A stretch of 64,000 bases of DNA from Stakelama portus (GCF_003171655.1 NZ_QFZL01000003.1:186001-250000), one strand, 5' to 3'; numbered from the stretch's first letter, positions 18,725 to 29,789 are shown. Notes: generated by a model from the letters alone, not told the origin. Numbers and translations are program-made.

Positions 18725-18798
18725 AGCCCCGCTAGATAGGCGCGCGCGGGGCTCAGGGCCAGCCCCGCGCGCAGCCGCCTCCCCCCAAGGGAGGTGGC
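18725..18798. repeat. Clustered GC-rich hairpins between tonB and the rib operon
   Basis: AGCCCCG (18725-18731) pairs with CGGGGCT (18747-18753), a further AGCCCCGCGCGC follows, and GCCGCCTCCC (18774-18783) pairs with GGGAGGTGGC (18789-18798) with one mismatch. The second hairpin directly abuts the tonB stop. There is no T-tract, so this is either a weak terminator or one of the intergenic palindromic repeats common in alphaproteobacteria. Confidence 0.5.
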
Positions 18799-19485
18799 TC
18801 AGTGTTCGATGGTGAAGCGGACGGTCATCGTCTTCCAGCTTTCCTGGGGCACATCGCCGCGCGTCGCCGGTTTGAACCGCCAGCGGGTCAGCGCCTGGCG
18901 CCGGGTCGCTTCGTAAAAGGCGTCATTGTCGCCGCGCACCTTCTGCACCTGCTTCACGCGGCCGTCGGTGCCGATCTGAACACGCACCACGACCACCCCT
19001 TCGGCGCCGCGACGGCGCTCGACTGCGGGATAATCGGGCTGAAGATAGCGGGCATAGCGCGGATCGACCTGCGCATCGACCAGCGGCAAGGGGGTGGGCG
19101 TCGGAGTCGCGGTACCTGCCCCGCCGCCCGAAGGAATGCCGATATTGTCGATCGGCCCGATCGGCGGAAGGTCCGGCGGAAGCAGTGTCGTTCCTTCGAT
19201 CGGATTGGTCGTTTCGGTGGGAACGATCGGATCGGGCGTGACGATTTCGCGCTGCACCGGCTGTTCGGTCACCGTTTCCGGTTTCGGTTTGGTTTCCGCG
19301 ATCGGATCCGGCGGCGGAGGCGGCTCGGGAATAGCGATCAGCTTGAAGTCCTTGATGGATTCGGTGATGCCCAATTTGGGCGCCGCATAGATGATCCCCA
19401 ATATCATCGCGCCATTGATCAGCAGGGCGGCGGAAAAGCTCGCCGCGCGCGAGCCGGGGGAAATTCGGGAACGACCAGCATACAT
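18799..19485 (-). CDS. tonB: Energy transducer TonB
   Basis: 228 residues. One N-terminal membrane helix (about 17-36, with a conserved-type Ser/His-poor face), a Pro/Glu/Thr-rich periplasmic spacer (about 50-125, including PEPPPPPDP) and the C-terminal TonB fold beginning YPAVERRRGAEGVV and containing the R-W-R-F-K-P-A box. It couples the proton motive force via ExbBD to outer-membrane receptors. AAGGAGG 8 nt before the ATG is a strong ribosome site. exbB/exbD are not in the window. Regulation by iron is plausible but no clear Fur box is seen in the AT-rich gap upstream. Confidence 0.93.
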   Translation of the reverse strand: MYAGRSRISPGSRAASFSAALLINGAMILGIIYAAPKLGITESIKDFKLIAIPEPPPPPDPIAETKPKPETVTEQPVQREIVTPDPIVPTETTNPIEGTTLLPPDLPPIGPIDNIGIPSGGGAGTATPTPTPLPLVDAQVDPRYARYLQPDYPAVERRRGAEGVVVVRVQIGTDGRVKQVQKVRGDNDAFYEATRRQALTRWRFKPATRGDVPQESWKTMTVRFTIEH

Positions 19486-19611
19486 GATCAGGCCTCCTTC
19501 TCCACGACCGGGCTGTTACCCGGACAAGAGGCGATGATACATCATAACAACATGCTGTAAAGCGTGATGTTATTTTATCACATGTCGCTAAGTCGATGAA
19601 ATGATCGGCAA

Positions 19612-20943
19612 TCAGCCGCCGCGCAACCGCGCGATCGCCCGCTCGCGTCCGATCAGCGGCAGCAGCGCGGCCATTTCCGGACCGTGATCGCGCCCGGTCA
19701 GCGCCTGGCGCAGCGGCAGGAACAATGGCTTGCCCTTGCGCCCGGTCTGCGCCTTCAGCGCACCGGTCAGCGCCGCCCAGGGCGCATCGTTCCAGTCGAT
19801 CGTTTCGGCAATCCGGGCCGCGTCGGTCAGAAATGCGCGATCGTCGCCGGAAAAATCGGGGGCCGCCACCGGCCCTTCGATCACCTGCCACCAATCCGCC
19901 GCTTCGGAAACGCGCGTCAGATTGGGACGCACCGCTTCCCATGCGTGGGCGTCCATACCGGCGGGAATGCGCCCGGCGACCTGCGCGGGTTCGAGCTGGT
20001 GGACGATCCGCGCATTGAGCGCCGCCAGTTCGGCTTCGTCGAACCGCGCCGGCGCACGGCCGAAGCGGGAAAAATCGAAGCTTTCGATCAGCGGCGCGGG
20101 ATCGGCAAAGGGTTCGACCGGATCGGACGTGCCCAGCCGCGCAAGCAGCGCGATCAGCGCCTGCGGCTCGATCCCTTCCTCCCGGAAATGCGCGACGCCC
20201 AGCGAACCCAGCCGCTTCGACAGCTTGCCTTCGCTGCCGGTCAGCAGCGCGGCATGGGCAAAGCGCGGCGGCGCGGCGCCCAGCGCCTCGAACATCTGGA
20301 TCTGTGCGGCGGTGTTCGACACATGGTCTTCGCCGCGCACGACATCGGTAATCGCCATGTCGATATCGTCGATCACCGAGGGGAGCAGATAGAGCCAGCT
20401 GCCATCGCCACGCCGGATCACCGGGTCGCTCAGCGCCGCCGGATCGAATTTCTGCGGCCCGCGCACGCGATCGTCCCACAGGATCGGCGCGTCGTGATCG
20501 AGCCTGAACCGCCAGTGCGGCGTGCGCCCCTCCGCCGCATAGGCAGCGCGCTGTTCCTCGGTCAGGCGCAGCGCCGCGCGATCATAGACCGGCGGCAGTC
20601 CCCGCCCGAGCAGGATCTTGCGTCGCAGATCGAGTTCGTCGGGCGTTTCATAGGCGGGATAGACCCGGCCGGCCGCGACCAGCTCGGCAAAGCGTGCTTC
20701 ATAGCGATCGAACCGGTCGGACTGGCGCGCCTCGCCATCGGGCACGATCCCCATCCAGGCGAGGTCGGCGCGCGCCGCATCGACATAGTCCTCGCGCGAC
20801 CGTTCGGCGTCGGTATCGTCGATGCGCAGCAGGAATTTTCCCCCCTGCGCGCGCGCGAACAGCCAGTTGTGCAGCGCGGTGCGCAAATTGCCGACATGCA
20901 GAAGTCCGGTCGGGCTGGGCGCAAAGCGGGTTGTGACGGTCAT
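19612..20943 (-). CDS. gltX: Glutamyl-tRNA synthetase
   Basis: 443 residues. The class I HIGH signature is present as [15 protein letters not shown] (residues 9-23) and KLSKR as [12 protein letters not shown]. The C-terminal anticodon-binding part is shorter and Ala-rich. Alphaproteobacteria commonly carry two GluRS paralogues, one charging tRNA-Gln with Glu; which one this is cannot be decided here. The ATG at 20943 faces prs across a 103-bp divergent promoter region. Confidence 0.95.
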   Translation of the reverse strand: MTVTTRFAPSPTGLLHVGNLRTALHNWLFARAQGGKFLLRIDDTDAERSREDYVDAARADLAWMGIVPDGEARQSDRFDRYEARFAELVAAGRVYPAYETPDELDLRRKILLGRGLPPVYDRAALRLTEEQRAAYAAEGRTPHWRFRLDHDAPILWDDRVRGPQKFDPAALSDPVIRRGDGSWLYLLPSVIDDIDMAITDVVRGEDHVSNTAAQIQMFEALGAAPPRFAHAALLTGSEGKLSKRLGSLGVAHFREEGIEPQALIALLARLGTSDPVEPFADPAPLIESFDFSRFGRAPARFDEAELAALNARIVHQLEPAQVAGRIPAGMDAHAWEAVRPNLTRVSEAADWWQVIEGPVAAPDFSGDDRAFLTDAARIAETIDWNDAPWAALTGALKAQTGRKGKPLFLPLRQALTGRDHGPEMAALLPLIGRERAIARLRGG

Positions 20944-21046
20944 CGGCTCGCTCTATGCGGCCCGCAACGAGGCGGCAATGCCTCTTTGCTCAACACGCTT
21001 TCCGGCGATATTGTCGGGCAGCCCCAGGCCGATACGGAACCCGCGC

Positions 21047-21982
21047 ATGAAACTGATCGCCGGCAATTCGAACCTTCCGCTGGCTCAGGCTGTTTCGAGC
21101 TACCTCGAAATTCCGCTGACCGAGGCCAATGTCCGCCGCTTCGCCGATGAGGAAATCTTTGTCGAGATCCTCGAAAATGTCCGTGGCGAGGACGTGTTCG
21201 TGGTCCAGTCGACCAGCTATCCGGCGAACGACAATCTGATGGAGCTGCTGATCATGGTCGATGCGCTCAAACGCGCTTCGGCCCGTCGCATCACTGCGGT
21301 GCTCCCCTATTTCGGCTATGCCCGCCAGGACCGCAAACCCGGCCCGCGCACGCCGATCTCTGCCAAGCTGGTCGCCAATCTGGTCACGACCGCAGGTGCC
21401 GACCGCGTCCTGTCGGTCGATCTGCACGCCGGGCAGATCCAGGGCTTTTTCGACATTCCCACCGATAACCTGTTCGCCGCGCCGGTGATGTCGGCCGACG
21501 TCAAGTCGCGCTATATGGGCAAGGACTGGATGGTCGTGTCGCCCGATGTCGGCGGCGTGGTGCGCGCCCGCGCGCTCGCCAAGCGACTCGACAACGCGCC
21601 GCTCGCCATTGTCGACAAACGGCGTGAGCGCGCCGGCGAATCCGAAGTGATGAACATCATCGGCGACCCTTCGGGCCGCTTCTGCATCCTGATCGACGAT
21701 ATCGTCGATTCGGCGGGCACGCTGTGCAACGCCGCCGCCGCGCTGAAGGCGGCGGGCGCCGAAGATGTCGTCGCTTATTGTACGCATGGCGTGCTTTCGG
21801 GCGGCGCCGTCGCCCGTGTCGAAGCATCGGTGCTCAACGAACTGATCATCACCGATTCGATCGGCAACCACGAAATCGTCAAGGATTGCCAGCACATCCG
21901 CCATTTGACGATCGCGCCGCTGATCGCCGAAGCGATCCGCCGCATCGCCGATGAATCGAGCGTGTCGAGCCTGTTCGACTGA
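21047..21982 (+). CDS. prs: Ribose-phosphate pyrophosphokinase
   Basis: 311 residues starting [16 protein letters not shown]. Flexible-loop and ATP sites ([27 protein letters not shown]), the [11 protein letters not shown] ribose-phosphate region and the PRPP loop [13 protein letters not shown] are all present. It makes PRPP for nucleotide, histidine and tryptophan synthesis. The frame extends further upstream but the ATG at 21047 gives the exact family N-terminus. Convergent with the TSUP permease (15-nt gap). Confidence 0.97.
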   Translation: MKLIAGNSNLPLAQAVSSYLEIPLTEANVRRFADEEIFVEILENVRGEDVFVVQSTSYPANDNLMELLIMVDALKRASARRITAVLPYFGYARQDRKPGPRTPISAKLVANLVTTAGADRVLSVDLHAGQIQGFFDIPTDNLFAAPVMSADVKSRYMGKDWMVVSPDVGGVVRARALAKRLDNAPLAIVDKRRERAGESEVMNIIGDPSGRFCILIDDIVDSAGTLCNAAAALKAAGAEDVVAYCTHGVLSGGAVARVEASVLNELIITDSIGNHEIVKDCQHIRHLTIAPLIAEAIRRIADESSVSSLFD

Positions 21983-21997
21983 TCGCCGCCGGAAGCG

Positions 21998-22744
21998 TCA
22001 GAAAAGCCCGTCCCAGACCAGCTTCACGCCGACCGCGATCATCAGGATATAGATAGCGGTATAGAAGCGTTCGGCCGGCACCCGGCGCACCAGCCACACG
22101 CCCGCCATGGTCGACAGGATCGCGACCGGCATCAGCATCGCCGATATGGTAAGGTTCGCGCGGGTAAATTCGCCCAGCGCGGCATAGGCGGGCACCTTCA
22201 TCCAGTTGGTGGCGGCAAAGAAGATCGCAGTCGTTCCCACCAGCACGTCGCGCGACAGCTTGCGCGGCAGCACCCATAGCTGAAAGGGCGGCCCGCCGGC
22301 ATGCGCGACCTGGCTGGTAAAGCCCGCCGCGACGCCGTGCAGCGTCCCCACCCATCCCGGCGAGCGCGACTCGGCCAGCACCCCGCGCCGCTCGACCCAT
22401 AGCCGATAGGCACCGAACAGGATCGAGATCGCACCGACCAGCGCCAGCACCGTTTCGGGCGAAACCGATGCGGCGAAATAATAGCCGAGCGCGATGCCCA
22501 GCGCCGCGCCCGGCAATGTCCATCCGATGACATGCCAGTCGACGGTCCGCCGGAATGCCCAGACGCCGACCACATCCTGCACGATCAATATCGGAAGCAG
22601 GATCGCGGCGGCGCGCACCGGGTCGAGCACCAGCGCGACCATCGGCATCGACAAGGCGCCCATGCCCGCAAATCCGCCCTTGGACAGGCCCAGCAGGATC
22701 ACCGCCGGAACCGCCACTGCCCAAAAGACCGGATCGGCGATCAC
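21998..22744 (-). CDS. TauE/SafE (TSUP) family permease
   Basis: About 248 residues from a GTG at 22744, 4 nt after the crtZ stop. Seven to eight hydrophobic segments; the two TSUP glycine/proline motifs are GLSKGGFAGMGALSMPM near the N-terminus and AAGFTSQVAHAGGPPFQL mid-protein. Members export sulfite, sulfoacetate or related organosulfur anions; the substrate here is not determinable. It appears to be in an operon with crtZ, without an obvious functional link. Confidence 0.87.
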   Translation of the reverse strand: MIADPVFWAVAVPAVILLGLSKGGFAGMGALSMPMVALVLDPVRAAAILLPILIVQDVVGVWAFRRTVDWHVIGWTLPGAALGIALGYYFAASVSPETVLALVGAISILFGAYRLWVERRGVLAESRSPGWVGTLHGVAAGFTSQVAHAGGPPFQLWVLPRKLSRDVLVGTTAIFFAATNWMKVPAYAALGEFTRANLTISAMLMPVAILSTMAGVWLVRRVPAERFYTAIYILMIAVGVKLVWDGLF

Positions 22745-22748
22745 GCAG

Positions 22749-23261
22749 TCAAAGGCCCGATTCGCCACCCATCGGCGCGCGCACCCCGGCATTGCCGCGC
22801 GCATTGAGCTGCGCCTTCAGCACTTCGGGCTTCGGCGCCCAGAGGAAACCGAAGCTCACCGTGCCGTGCTTGGTTTCGACCACATGGTGCAGCCGATGCG
22901 CCTGGATGATCCGCTTCATATAGCGTGACCGCGGGACATAACGGTGCCCCACCCGGCGATGGACGATGACGTCGTGAAATCCGAAATAGATCGCCCCATA
23001 AGCGGCGATTCCCGCGCCGATCCAGGTACAGCCCGGCCACCAGCCGAGCTGCACGCCGCCGAGCAGCAGCACGAACGACGGCACAGCAAATATCGCAGCA
23101 TAGAAATCGTTGAGTTCGAACCAGCCGCTGCGCGGGCGATGATGGCTGGCGTGCAGGAACCATCCCGGCCCGTGCATGACCCAGCGATGCGCCGCATAGG
23201 CGACGATTTCCATCACCGCGACCGTGGCGACGAACAACAATATTCCGGAAAACAGGTCCAT
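22749..23261 (-). CDS. crtZ: Beta-carotene hydroxylase
   Basis: 170 residues, fatty-acid-hydroxylase fold membrane di-iron enzyme. The histidine boxes are HRWVMH (25-30), HASHH (37-41), HDVIVHRR and HRLHH. It adds 3-hydroxyls to beta-carotene to give zeaxanthin; sphingomonads use this for nostoxanthin-type yellow pigments. Four hydrophobic segments match the family. No other crt gene is in the window, so the rest of the pathway must be elsewhere. Confidence 0.93.
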   Translation of the reverse strand: MDLFSGILLFVATVAVMEIVAYAAHRWVMHGPGWFLHASHHRPRSGWFELNDFYAAIFAVPSFVLLLGGVQLGWWPGCTWIGAGIAAYGAIYFGFHDVIVHRRVGHRYVPRSRYMKRIIQAHRLHHVVETKHGTVSFGFLWAPKPEVLKAQLNARGNAGVRAPMGGESGL

Positions 23262-23390
23262 GACGATTGCCCATAGCCGTAGCGGCAGCGCGATGCGAGT
23301 GGTTGACGAGTCTGCGAAGGGGTGGATTCGCGCTCTGTGCTGTGCTTAAGGCACGCTCGAAATCTCACCAACAGGCAAGGCGGGCTGCGC

Positions 23391-24590
<1,200 letters not shown>

Positions 24591-24644
24591 CCCGGGACGC
24601 CGCGCATAGCGGCAACCGGCGACCGAAAAACGGGAAGGAAGCAA

Positions 24645-25391
24645 ATGAAGGTACTCGTACCGGTCAAGCGCGTGCTTGATTACAACGTGAAACCCCGCGT
24701 GAAGGCGGACGGCAGCGGCGTCGACCTTGCCAACGTCAAGATGTCGATGAACCCGTTCGACGAAATCGCCGTCGAAGAGGCGATTCGCCTGAAGGAAGCG
24801 GGCAAGGTTACCGAGATCGTCGCGGTGTCGATCGGCGAAGCCAAGGCGCAGGAAACGCTGCGCACCGCGCTCGCCATGGGCGCCGACCGGGCGATCCTGG
24901 TCACTGCCGAGGAAAAGGTCGAGCCGCTCGGCGTTGCCAAGATTCTCGCCAAGATCGTCGAAGAGGAATCGCCCGAAATGGTGATCCTGGGCAAACAGGC
25001 GATCGACGATGACAACAACCAGACCGGCCAGATGCTCGCCGCACTGCTCGGCTGGGGTCAGGGCACGTTCGCCAGCAAGGTCGAAATCGCCGACAGCACC
25101 GCCAAGGTGACGCGCGAAGTCGATGGCGGGCTCGAAACCGTCAGCCTCAAGCTGCCGGCGATCGTCACCACCGACCTTCGCTTGAACGAGCCGCGCTATG
25201 CCTCGCTGCCCAACATCATGAAGGCGAAGAGCAAGCCGCTCGCGAACAAGACGCCTGCCGATTACGGCGTCGATGTCGCGCCGCGGCTCACCACGCTCAA
25301 GGTCACCGAGCCGCCCAAGCGCCAGGCCGGCATCAAGGTGCCCGATGTCGACACGCTCGTCGCCAAGCTCAAGGAAATGGGCGTCGCCTGA
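24645..25391 (+). CDS. etfB: Electron transfer flavoprotein, beta subunit
   Basis: 248 residues starting [22 protein letters not shown]-binding and ETF-beta signature sequences ([34 protein letters not shown]) are present, and the C-terminal recognition loop contains [12 protein letters not shown]. It forms the EtfAB heterodimer that passes electrons from acyl-CoA and other dehydrogenases to ETF:ubiquinone oxidoreductase. GGAAGGAA precedes the ATG. A palindromic repeat separates it from etfA. Confidence 0.96.
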   Translation: MKVLVPVKRVLDYNVKPRVKADGSGVDLANVKMSMNPFDEIAVEEAIRLKEAGKVTEIVAVSIGEAKAQETLRTALAMGADRAILVTAEEKVEPLGVAKILAKIVEEESPEMVILGKQAIDDDNNQTGQMLAALLGWGQGTFASKVEIADSTAKVTREVDGGLETVSLKLPAIVTTDLRLNEPRYASLPNIMKAKSKPLANKTPADYGVDVAPRLTTLKVTEPPKRQAGIKVPDVDTLVAKLKEMGVA

Positions 25392-25406
25392 TTTGTGATC
25401 CCCTCT

Positions 25407-25474
25407 CCGTTCGTGTCGAGCGCAGTCGAGACACGCTTGCACGAACGGTTCTCGACTTCGCCCGAAACGAACGG
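25407..25474. repeat. REP-like palindromic repeat in the etfB-etfA gap
   Basis: The 24-nt arm 25407-25430 (starting CCGTTCGTGTCGAGCGCAGT) pairs with 25451-25474 at 21 of 24 positions, and an inner CGTGTC/GACACG hairpin adds structure. This CGTTCGTGTCGAG...CTCGAC...ACGAACGG type is a frequent intergenic repeat in sphingomonad genomes (established knowledge from genome reading, not computed here). It may stabilise or attenuate the message between two genes needed in equal amounts. Confidence 0.7.
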
Positions 25475-25497
25475 GTGAGGCTGAAAGGAATAGAGAC

Positions 25498-26427
25498 ATG
25501 AAGACTCTGGTTTGGGTCGAACACGACAATGCGTCGGTCAAGGACGCGACGCTCGCCGCCGTCACCGCAGCTTCGAAGCTGGGTGAAGTGCACCTTCTGG
25601 TCGCCGGTTCGGGCTGCGCCACCGTTGCCGATGCCGCCGCGAAGATTGCGGGCGTGGGCAAGGTCCACCTCGCCGACGATACGGTCTATGAACACGCGCT
25701 CGCCGAAAATGTCGCGCCGCTGATCGCATCGCTGATGGCCGATCACGACGCGTTCGTGACGCCGGCGACGACGACCGGCAAGAATATCGCGCCGCGCGTC
25801 GCCGCGCTGCTCGATGTCATGCAGATCAGCGACATCCTGTCGGTCGAAAGCGACGATACGTTCACGCGCCCCATCTATGCCGGCAACGCGATCGCCACCG
25901 TCCAGTCGAAGGACGCGAAAAAGGTGATCACGGTACGCGGCACTGCGTTCGAAAAGGCCGCTCCCGAAGGCGGTTCGGGCACGGTCGAATCGGTTTCGAG
26001 CGAAGGCGACAAGGGGCTTTCGACCTTTGTCGGCGCCGAAATCGCCAAGAGCGAGCGCCCCGAACTGACCAGCGCCAAGATCGTCGTGTCGGGCGGTCGC
26101 GCGCTGCAGAATGGCGAGAATTTCAAGGAAATCATCGAACCGCTCGCCGACAAGCTCGGCGCTGCGGTCGGCGCATCACGCGCCGCGGTCGATGCGGGCT
26201 ATGTTCCCAACGACTATCAGGTCGGCCAGACCGGCAAGATCGTCGCCCCGGAAGTCTATATCGCGATCGGCATTTCGGGCGCGATCCAGCACCTTGCCGG
26301 CATGAAGGATTCCAAGACGATCGTCGCGATCAACAAGGACGAAGACGCGCCGATCTTCCAGGTCGCCGACCTGGGCCTCGTCGCCGACCTGTTCAAGGCA
26401 GTGCCGGAGATGACCGAAAAGCTCTGA
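25498..26427 (+). CDS. etfA: Electron transfer flavoprotein, alpha subunit
   Basis: 309 residues. The C-terminal FAD domain carries [13 protein letters not shown], the [15 protein letters not shown] segment, [16 protein letters not shown] and [12 protein letters not shown] (FAD-binding Gln-His), all ETF-alpha signatures. AAAGGAAT before the ATG acts as ribosome site. With etfB it forms one transcription unit interrupted by a 68-bp palindromic repeat. Confidence 0.96.
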   Translation: MKTLVWVEHDNASVKDATLAAVTAASKLGEVHLLVAGSGCATVADAAAKIAGVGKVHLADDTVYEHALAENVAPLIASLMADHDAFVTPATTTGKNIAPRVAALLDVMQISDILSVESDDTFTRPIYAGNAIATVQSKDAKKVITVRGTAFEKAAPEGGSGTVESVSSEGDKGLSTFVGAEIAKSERPELTSAKIVVSGGRALQNGENFKEIIEPLADKLGAAVGASRAAVDAGYVPNDYQVGQTGKIVAPEVYIAIGISGAIQHLAGMKDSKTIVAINKDEDAPIFQVADLGLVADLFKAVPEMTEKL

Positions 26428-26436
26428 GCTTCACCC

Positions 26437-27093
26437 GTGAATCTCGACGAACATGGGGCGGCGCACCTTCCCGGTGCGGCCGCCCCATTTCTTGATGCGC
26501 TCGACGCGATGGCTGCGGCGCTGCCCCAATCGCGCGCCGGGGTTCGCCTGACCGGCGTGCCGCAACTTGGCCCGCTGCTCGCCGCCAATGCGCTGGGTCG
26601 CCACGCAGCCACCCTGCTTGGCCCGTCATCGCGTCCGGTGCGTGCGGTGCTGTTCGACAAGAGCCCCGAAACCAACTGGGCATTGGGCTGGCATCAGGAC
26701 CGCACGATCGCGGTACAGGCGCGCGCCGACATGCCCGGCTTTGGCCCCTGGACCGCCAAGGCGGGAATGATCCACGTGGAACCACCCTTCGCGCTGATCG
26801 AAGCGATGGTGACGGTCCGGATTCACCTCGATCCGGTTGGCCCCCAAAATGCGCCGCTGCTGATTGCCCCGGGATCCCACGCGATGGGAAAGCTGCGCGA
26901 CGATGCCATAGCGCCTGCCGTCTCGCGCTGCGGCAGCCATGCCTGTCTGGCCGGGCGCGGCGATATCTGGCTGTATCGCACGCCGATCGTCCACGCCTCG
27001 GCCCGCGCCGAAAACCCGACCCGGCGGCGCGTGCTTCAGGTTGATTATTCGGCCGACAATCTGCCGCCTCCGCTGGCGTGGTCAGGGGTATAG
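26437..27093 (+). CDS. Phytanoyl-CoA dioxygenase (PhyH) family protein
   Basis: 218 residues from a GTG start 9 nt after etfA. It is a 2-oxoglutarate/Fe(II) dioxygenase fold: the metal facial triad is H86-x-D88 (GWHQDRT) with the distal H186 in IVHASAR, and R190 is a candidate 2-oxoglutarate contact. PGSHAMG (145-151) is another PhyH family landmark. Oxidation substrate unknown. Close downstream of etfBA it may be co-transcribed, but no functional link is shown. Its end overlaps the convergent Sel1 protein gene by 12 bp. Confidence 0.85.
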   Translation: MNLDEHGAAHLPGAAAPFLDALDAMAAALPQSRAGVRLTGVPQLGPLLAANALGRHAATLLGPSSRPVRAVLFDKSPETNWALGWHQDRTIAVQARADMPGFGPWTAKAGMIHVEPPFALIEAMVTVRIHLDPVGPQNAPLLIAPGSHAMGKLRDDAIAPAVSRCGSHACLAGRGDIWLYRTPIVHASARAENPTRRRVLQVDYSADNLPPPLAWSGV

Positions 27094-27795
27094 GGGAGCT
27101 TCGTGCTCCGGCGTCGCCGGTACGACCAACCCTGCCTTACGGTCATCCGCGCCCAGGACCATCCGCAATCCCTCGCAAATCTTGGTCGGGCCGAATTTTC
27201 CACGCAGCATCAAGGCACCCAATGTGCCTGTCGCGGCAGGATGACCATGATCGCGGGCATAATCCAGCAACGGGCGCACGGCGCGGCAATCCGCCCGCGA
27301 CAGCGACCGCTCCAGCCGCATCATCGCGAGCCGATAATGCGCCGGAGCAAAGCCGGCGCCGACGCAATCTTCCAGCGTCTTTTCAGCCAGAACAGGATGC
27401 CCTGCCTGATTCAGCAGATTGGAATAGGCCAGCATCGCGACCCACGATCCCGCCCGCGCGCTTCGGAAATAATGATCGATCGCAACGTCGCGATCGGCTT
27501 CCACCAAAGTACCGGTCCAGTAATGCCAGCCGATGGTTTCCAGCGCGAACGGCGACTCCATCGCAGCCGCACATTGCATCAGCGCGAAGCTTTGGTGCGG
27601 CTCCTTCAGACGCAACGCGTCCGATTCGGTCAACAAAGCCCATGTTTCGTCGGTTTCGGCGCCAAGCCAACCGCCGCGCTCAGCATAAGCCTGCTCCCAG
27701 CGACGTATTTCCTCCCATCGCGACGCGCAGATTTCGTCGCGATCGAGACCCAGCATCCCGGCCAATCGAGAGCAGAAGCGACAGGTGATCTCCAT
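27082..27795 (-). CDS. Sel1-repeat-like protein, function unknown
   Basis: 237 residues. The N-terminus holds paired cysteines (C5, C8) and a W-E-E-I-R-R-W helix; from about residue 65 there are degenerate alpha/alpha Sel1/TPR-type repeats (ALETIGWHYWTGTLVEADRD, AMLAYSNLLNQAGHPVLAEK, APAHYRLAMMRLERSLSRA, ATGTLGALMLRGKFGP). Such solenoids bind proteins. No signal peptide is evident. It is a single gene convergent with the PhyH gene. Confidence 0.7.
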   Translation of the reverse strand: MEITCRFCSRLAGMLGLDRDEICASRWEEIRRWEQAYAERGGWLGAETDETWALLTESDALRLKEPHQSFALMQCAAAMESPFALETIGWHYWTGTLVEADRDVAIDHYFRSARAGSWVAMLAYSNLLNQAGHPVLAEKTLEDCVGAGFAPAHYRLAMMRLERSLSRADCRAVRPLLDYARDHGHPAATGTLGALMLRGKFGPTKICEGLRMVLGADDRKAGLVVPATPEHEAPLYP

Positions 27796-27912
27796 CCCCC
27801 AGCATGTTGCGAGCCGGGATCATAAGGCGAATCTGTCGATGTAGCCAATCCATCGGGGCTGCCGACGCGATCGGAGGGAGCTGGCCTGATATTCCCGATT
27901 CCGACAGCGGCC

Positions 27913-28467
27913 TTACCGCCCGCCCTCCGATGGCGCCGGGTCCGACGGCACGGCGATACCGCCCCCTGTAACGCGCACCGGATCGGCCGCGCCGGGGATG
28001 TCGATCGGATAGCTGCTCTCGGAATCGAGCATGGCCAACGGTGCGGCCGTGTCGCTGCGCTGGAATATCAGCGTCGGCCCGGGCGTGTCGGCCCAGTCAA
28101 GCGTCGCAGAACCATCGGTCTGAATAGTGAAATCCATCGCTTCGGTGCGGGTGCTGCGCGGGGACAGGAACACGATATGCAGCCCCGTATCGCTCGATTC
28201 GGCGCTTTTTGCGACCTGCGTCACGCTGCCGCCATCGGCCTTGGTCAACACTGTTGATTCGTGATTGAGCAAAAACTGGGCGGGCCGGGTCCACACGGCA
28301 TGCCAGCCGCCCTCTGCCGTGGAATCGCGCGTCACATCGATACGCATCAACACCTGTCCGCGCGACGTCATCGTCCAGTGGCCCTCGGGATCACCCGCTT
28401 CCTGGGCATGGGCAACCGACATCATCGACATCAGCAACAACGCAATTGCCGCAACCATCCTACGCAT
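27913..28467 (-). CDS. Exported protein of unknown function, short paralogue
   Basis: 184 residues with a signal peptide cleaved after AHA (about residue 20). The ATG at 28467 has GGGAG 6 nt upstream. The mature part begins EAGDPEGHWTMTSRGQVLMR and is clearly related to residues 20-160 of the gene at 28788-29789 (shared TSRG, GGWH, WTRPA, TLIFQR/ALIFKR, YPIDI), looking like an all-beta lipocalin-type domain. It lacks the second domain of its paralogue. Unrecognised family; no catalytic residues can be named. It lies next to a decayed MFS fragment, evidence of local duplication. Confidence 0.75.
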   Translation of the reverse strand: MRRMVAAIALLLMSMMSVAHAQEAGDPEGHWTMTSRGQVLMRIDVTRDSTAEGGWHAVWTRPAQFLLNHESTVLTKADGGSVTQVAKSAESSDTGLHIVFLSPRSTRTEAMDFTIQTDGSATLDWADTPGPTLIFQRSDTAAPLAMLDSESSYPIDIPGAADPVRVTGGGIAVPSDPAPSEGGR

Positions 28468-28596
28468 AGCTACTCCCATTCTCACACGGTCTTCAGCCTT
28501 AACGCCGATCATGTCGTTTTGGCGGCAAGATCGGGCCACCCACCGCGTCGGCTTGCCGGAATCGCACGCCGGGCTGCAATGCCCACCGGCGGCACC

Positions 28597-28770
28597 GCAA
28601 ATTGCATAGCCACTTGTCATCGACGTCCACCCCATCCCAGACGCGCCGCTGTCCGGCGGTCGGATCCACTTCGCGCTCGGCACCACCGAATTCGCGACGA
28701 TGCGCCCGCCGCCCTATTTCGCGCCGGAACTGGACTTTGCGGCGCCGACCGCCGCTGCGTGCTTCGCGCC
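28597..28770 (+). pseudogene. Decayed 5' fragment of an MFS transporter gene
   Basis: Bases 28664-28740 are nearly the same as the start of the intact MFS gene at 29991-30080: TCCACTTCGCGCTCG, then after a ~20-base deletion ACCGAATTCGCGACGATG, then CCCTATTTCGCGCCGG, and further CGACCGCCG. Upstream similarity (GCACCGCA...GCATAGCCA) reaches to about 28597 and matches the leader at 29927. The rest of the gene is absent, cut where the larger paralogue ends (28788). The 320-bp gap 28468-28787 contains this relic and nothing else I can support as functional besides the promoter of the short paralogue. Confidence 0.7.
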
Positions 28771-28787
28771 GATTCTTCGGCCGAATC

Positions 28788-29789
28788 CTATCGTGCGCCC
28801 TCAGCCGGCCTGGTGTCCGACGGCGCCGGGATCGTGATACCGCGATCCGAATCATAGCGTTCGCGCTGGCGCTCCTGCTCGGCCAGCGGCGGAACGCCCA
28901 ATGCGGCGCGCAGCGCATCGGGCAACAGGTCGCGATTATAGGGTTCCTGAGTCGCCGGTCGGTCGTTCGGCAGCGAATATTGCGTCCCGAACACCTGGGG
29001 CTGGCCGATCTGCTTGAGATACCGGTCAAGCGTCGCAGCAGCAATCCAGCTGGCGTCGTCCCGTCCGCGTGCCATCGCAACCATCGCAAAGCTGTGCGCG
29101 AGGAGATAATCGTCGGGCCTGTCGCCATGCTGAAAAATGAACGCGGCGTGATAAAAGTCGGTGCCGCTGTCGAGTTCGCCGGCCTCAAGCAATTGGCGCG
29201 TTCGCCTGCGGCGGTCCGCGTCCGCCATACGCACGACATCCCAGTCGATTGGTCCGTCGCTGCGCGCAGCCTGATCGGCGGTAAACATGGCGGTCAATTC
29301 GGCGTTGGTGGTACGGGTAATGTCGATCGGATACCGCATGTCCGGATCGAGGCTGCCGAGCGTCAGATCATCAATATTGCGCTTGAAAATCAAGGCCGGC
29401 CCGGAAAATTCGGCCCAGGAAAGGTGCGCCGAACCATCGGGCTGAACGGCGAAGTCAACGATATTGCCATCGCTGCCGCCCGAGGCGTCGAAGGTGATGC
29501 GCAGTCCTGTGTCGGTCGATACGATGTTGCTGGCCACCTGCGTCACGATATCGCCGCTGACGTGACTCATCACCGTCGCCGCGCGATCGAGCTGAAAATG
29601 TGCCGGGCGCGTCCACATGACGTGCCAACCACCATCCGCAGACGCATCATGCGCCACGTCGATTCGTATCAGTGCGACGCCGCGCGAAGTCACCACCCAG
29701 CTACCTGCCGGATCTTCGGCCCCGTTGGCTCGCGCGCCCGACATTGCGAATGCCAGCATCAGCGCCAGTGCAGTAATGAGCCCGCGCAT
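28788..29789 (-). CDS. Exported two-domain protein of unknown function, long paralogue
   Basis: 333 residues. Signal peptide to about residue 22 (SGARA), then a beta-type domain paralogous to the whole of the 27913-28467 product, then from about residue 160 a helical domain (ADRRRRTRQLLEAGELDSG, DDYLLAHSFAMVAMARGRDD, LKQIGQPQVFGTQY) and a charged tail. The G-x-P-Q-V-F-G-T-Q motif resembles a motif seen in some DUF6624-type exported proteins, a weak assignment. The ATG at 29789 follows GGGAG exactly as in the paralogue. Divergent from the MFS gene; function unknown. Confidence 0.75.
   Translation of the reverse strand: MRGLITALALMLAFAMSGARANGAEDPAGSWVVTSRGVALIRIDVAHDASADGGWHVMWTRPAHFQLDRAATVMSHVSGDIVTQVASNIVSTDTGLRITFDASGGSDGNIVDFAVQPDGSAHLSWAEFSGPALIFKRNIDDLTLGSLDPDMRYPIDITRTTNAELTAMFTADQAARSDGPIDWDVVRMADADRRRRTRQLLEAGELDSGTDFYHAAFIFQHGDRPDDYLLAHSFAMVAMARGRDDASWIAAATLDRYLKQIGQPQVFGTQYSLPNDRPATQEPYNRDLLPDALRAALGVPPLAEQERQRERYDSDRGITIPAPSDTRPAEGAR

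Noticed and set aside
18724..18798. FMN riboswitch in front of the riboflavin operon
   Set aside because: The gap is 75 nt of simple GC hairpins without the conserved RFN junction sequences.
19486..19611. Fur box upstream of tonB
   Set aside because: The gap is AT-rich (ACATCATAACAACATG and TGATGTTATTTTATCAC), but the arms do not pair into a Fur-type palindrome.
28468..28787. Small coding gene between the two paralogous exported proteins
   Set aside because: The sequence aligns to the 5' end of the neighbouring MFS gene with deletions and no open frame, so it is a relic.
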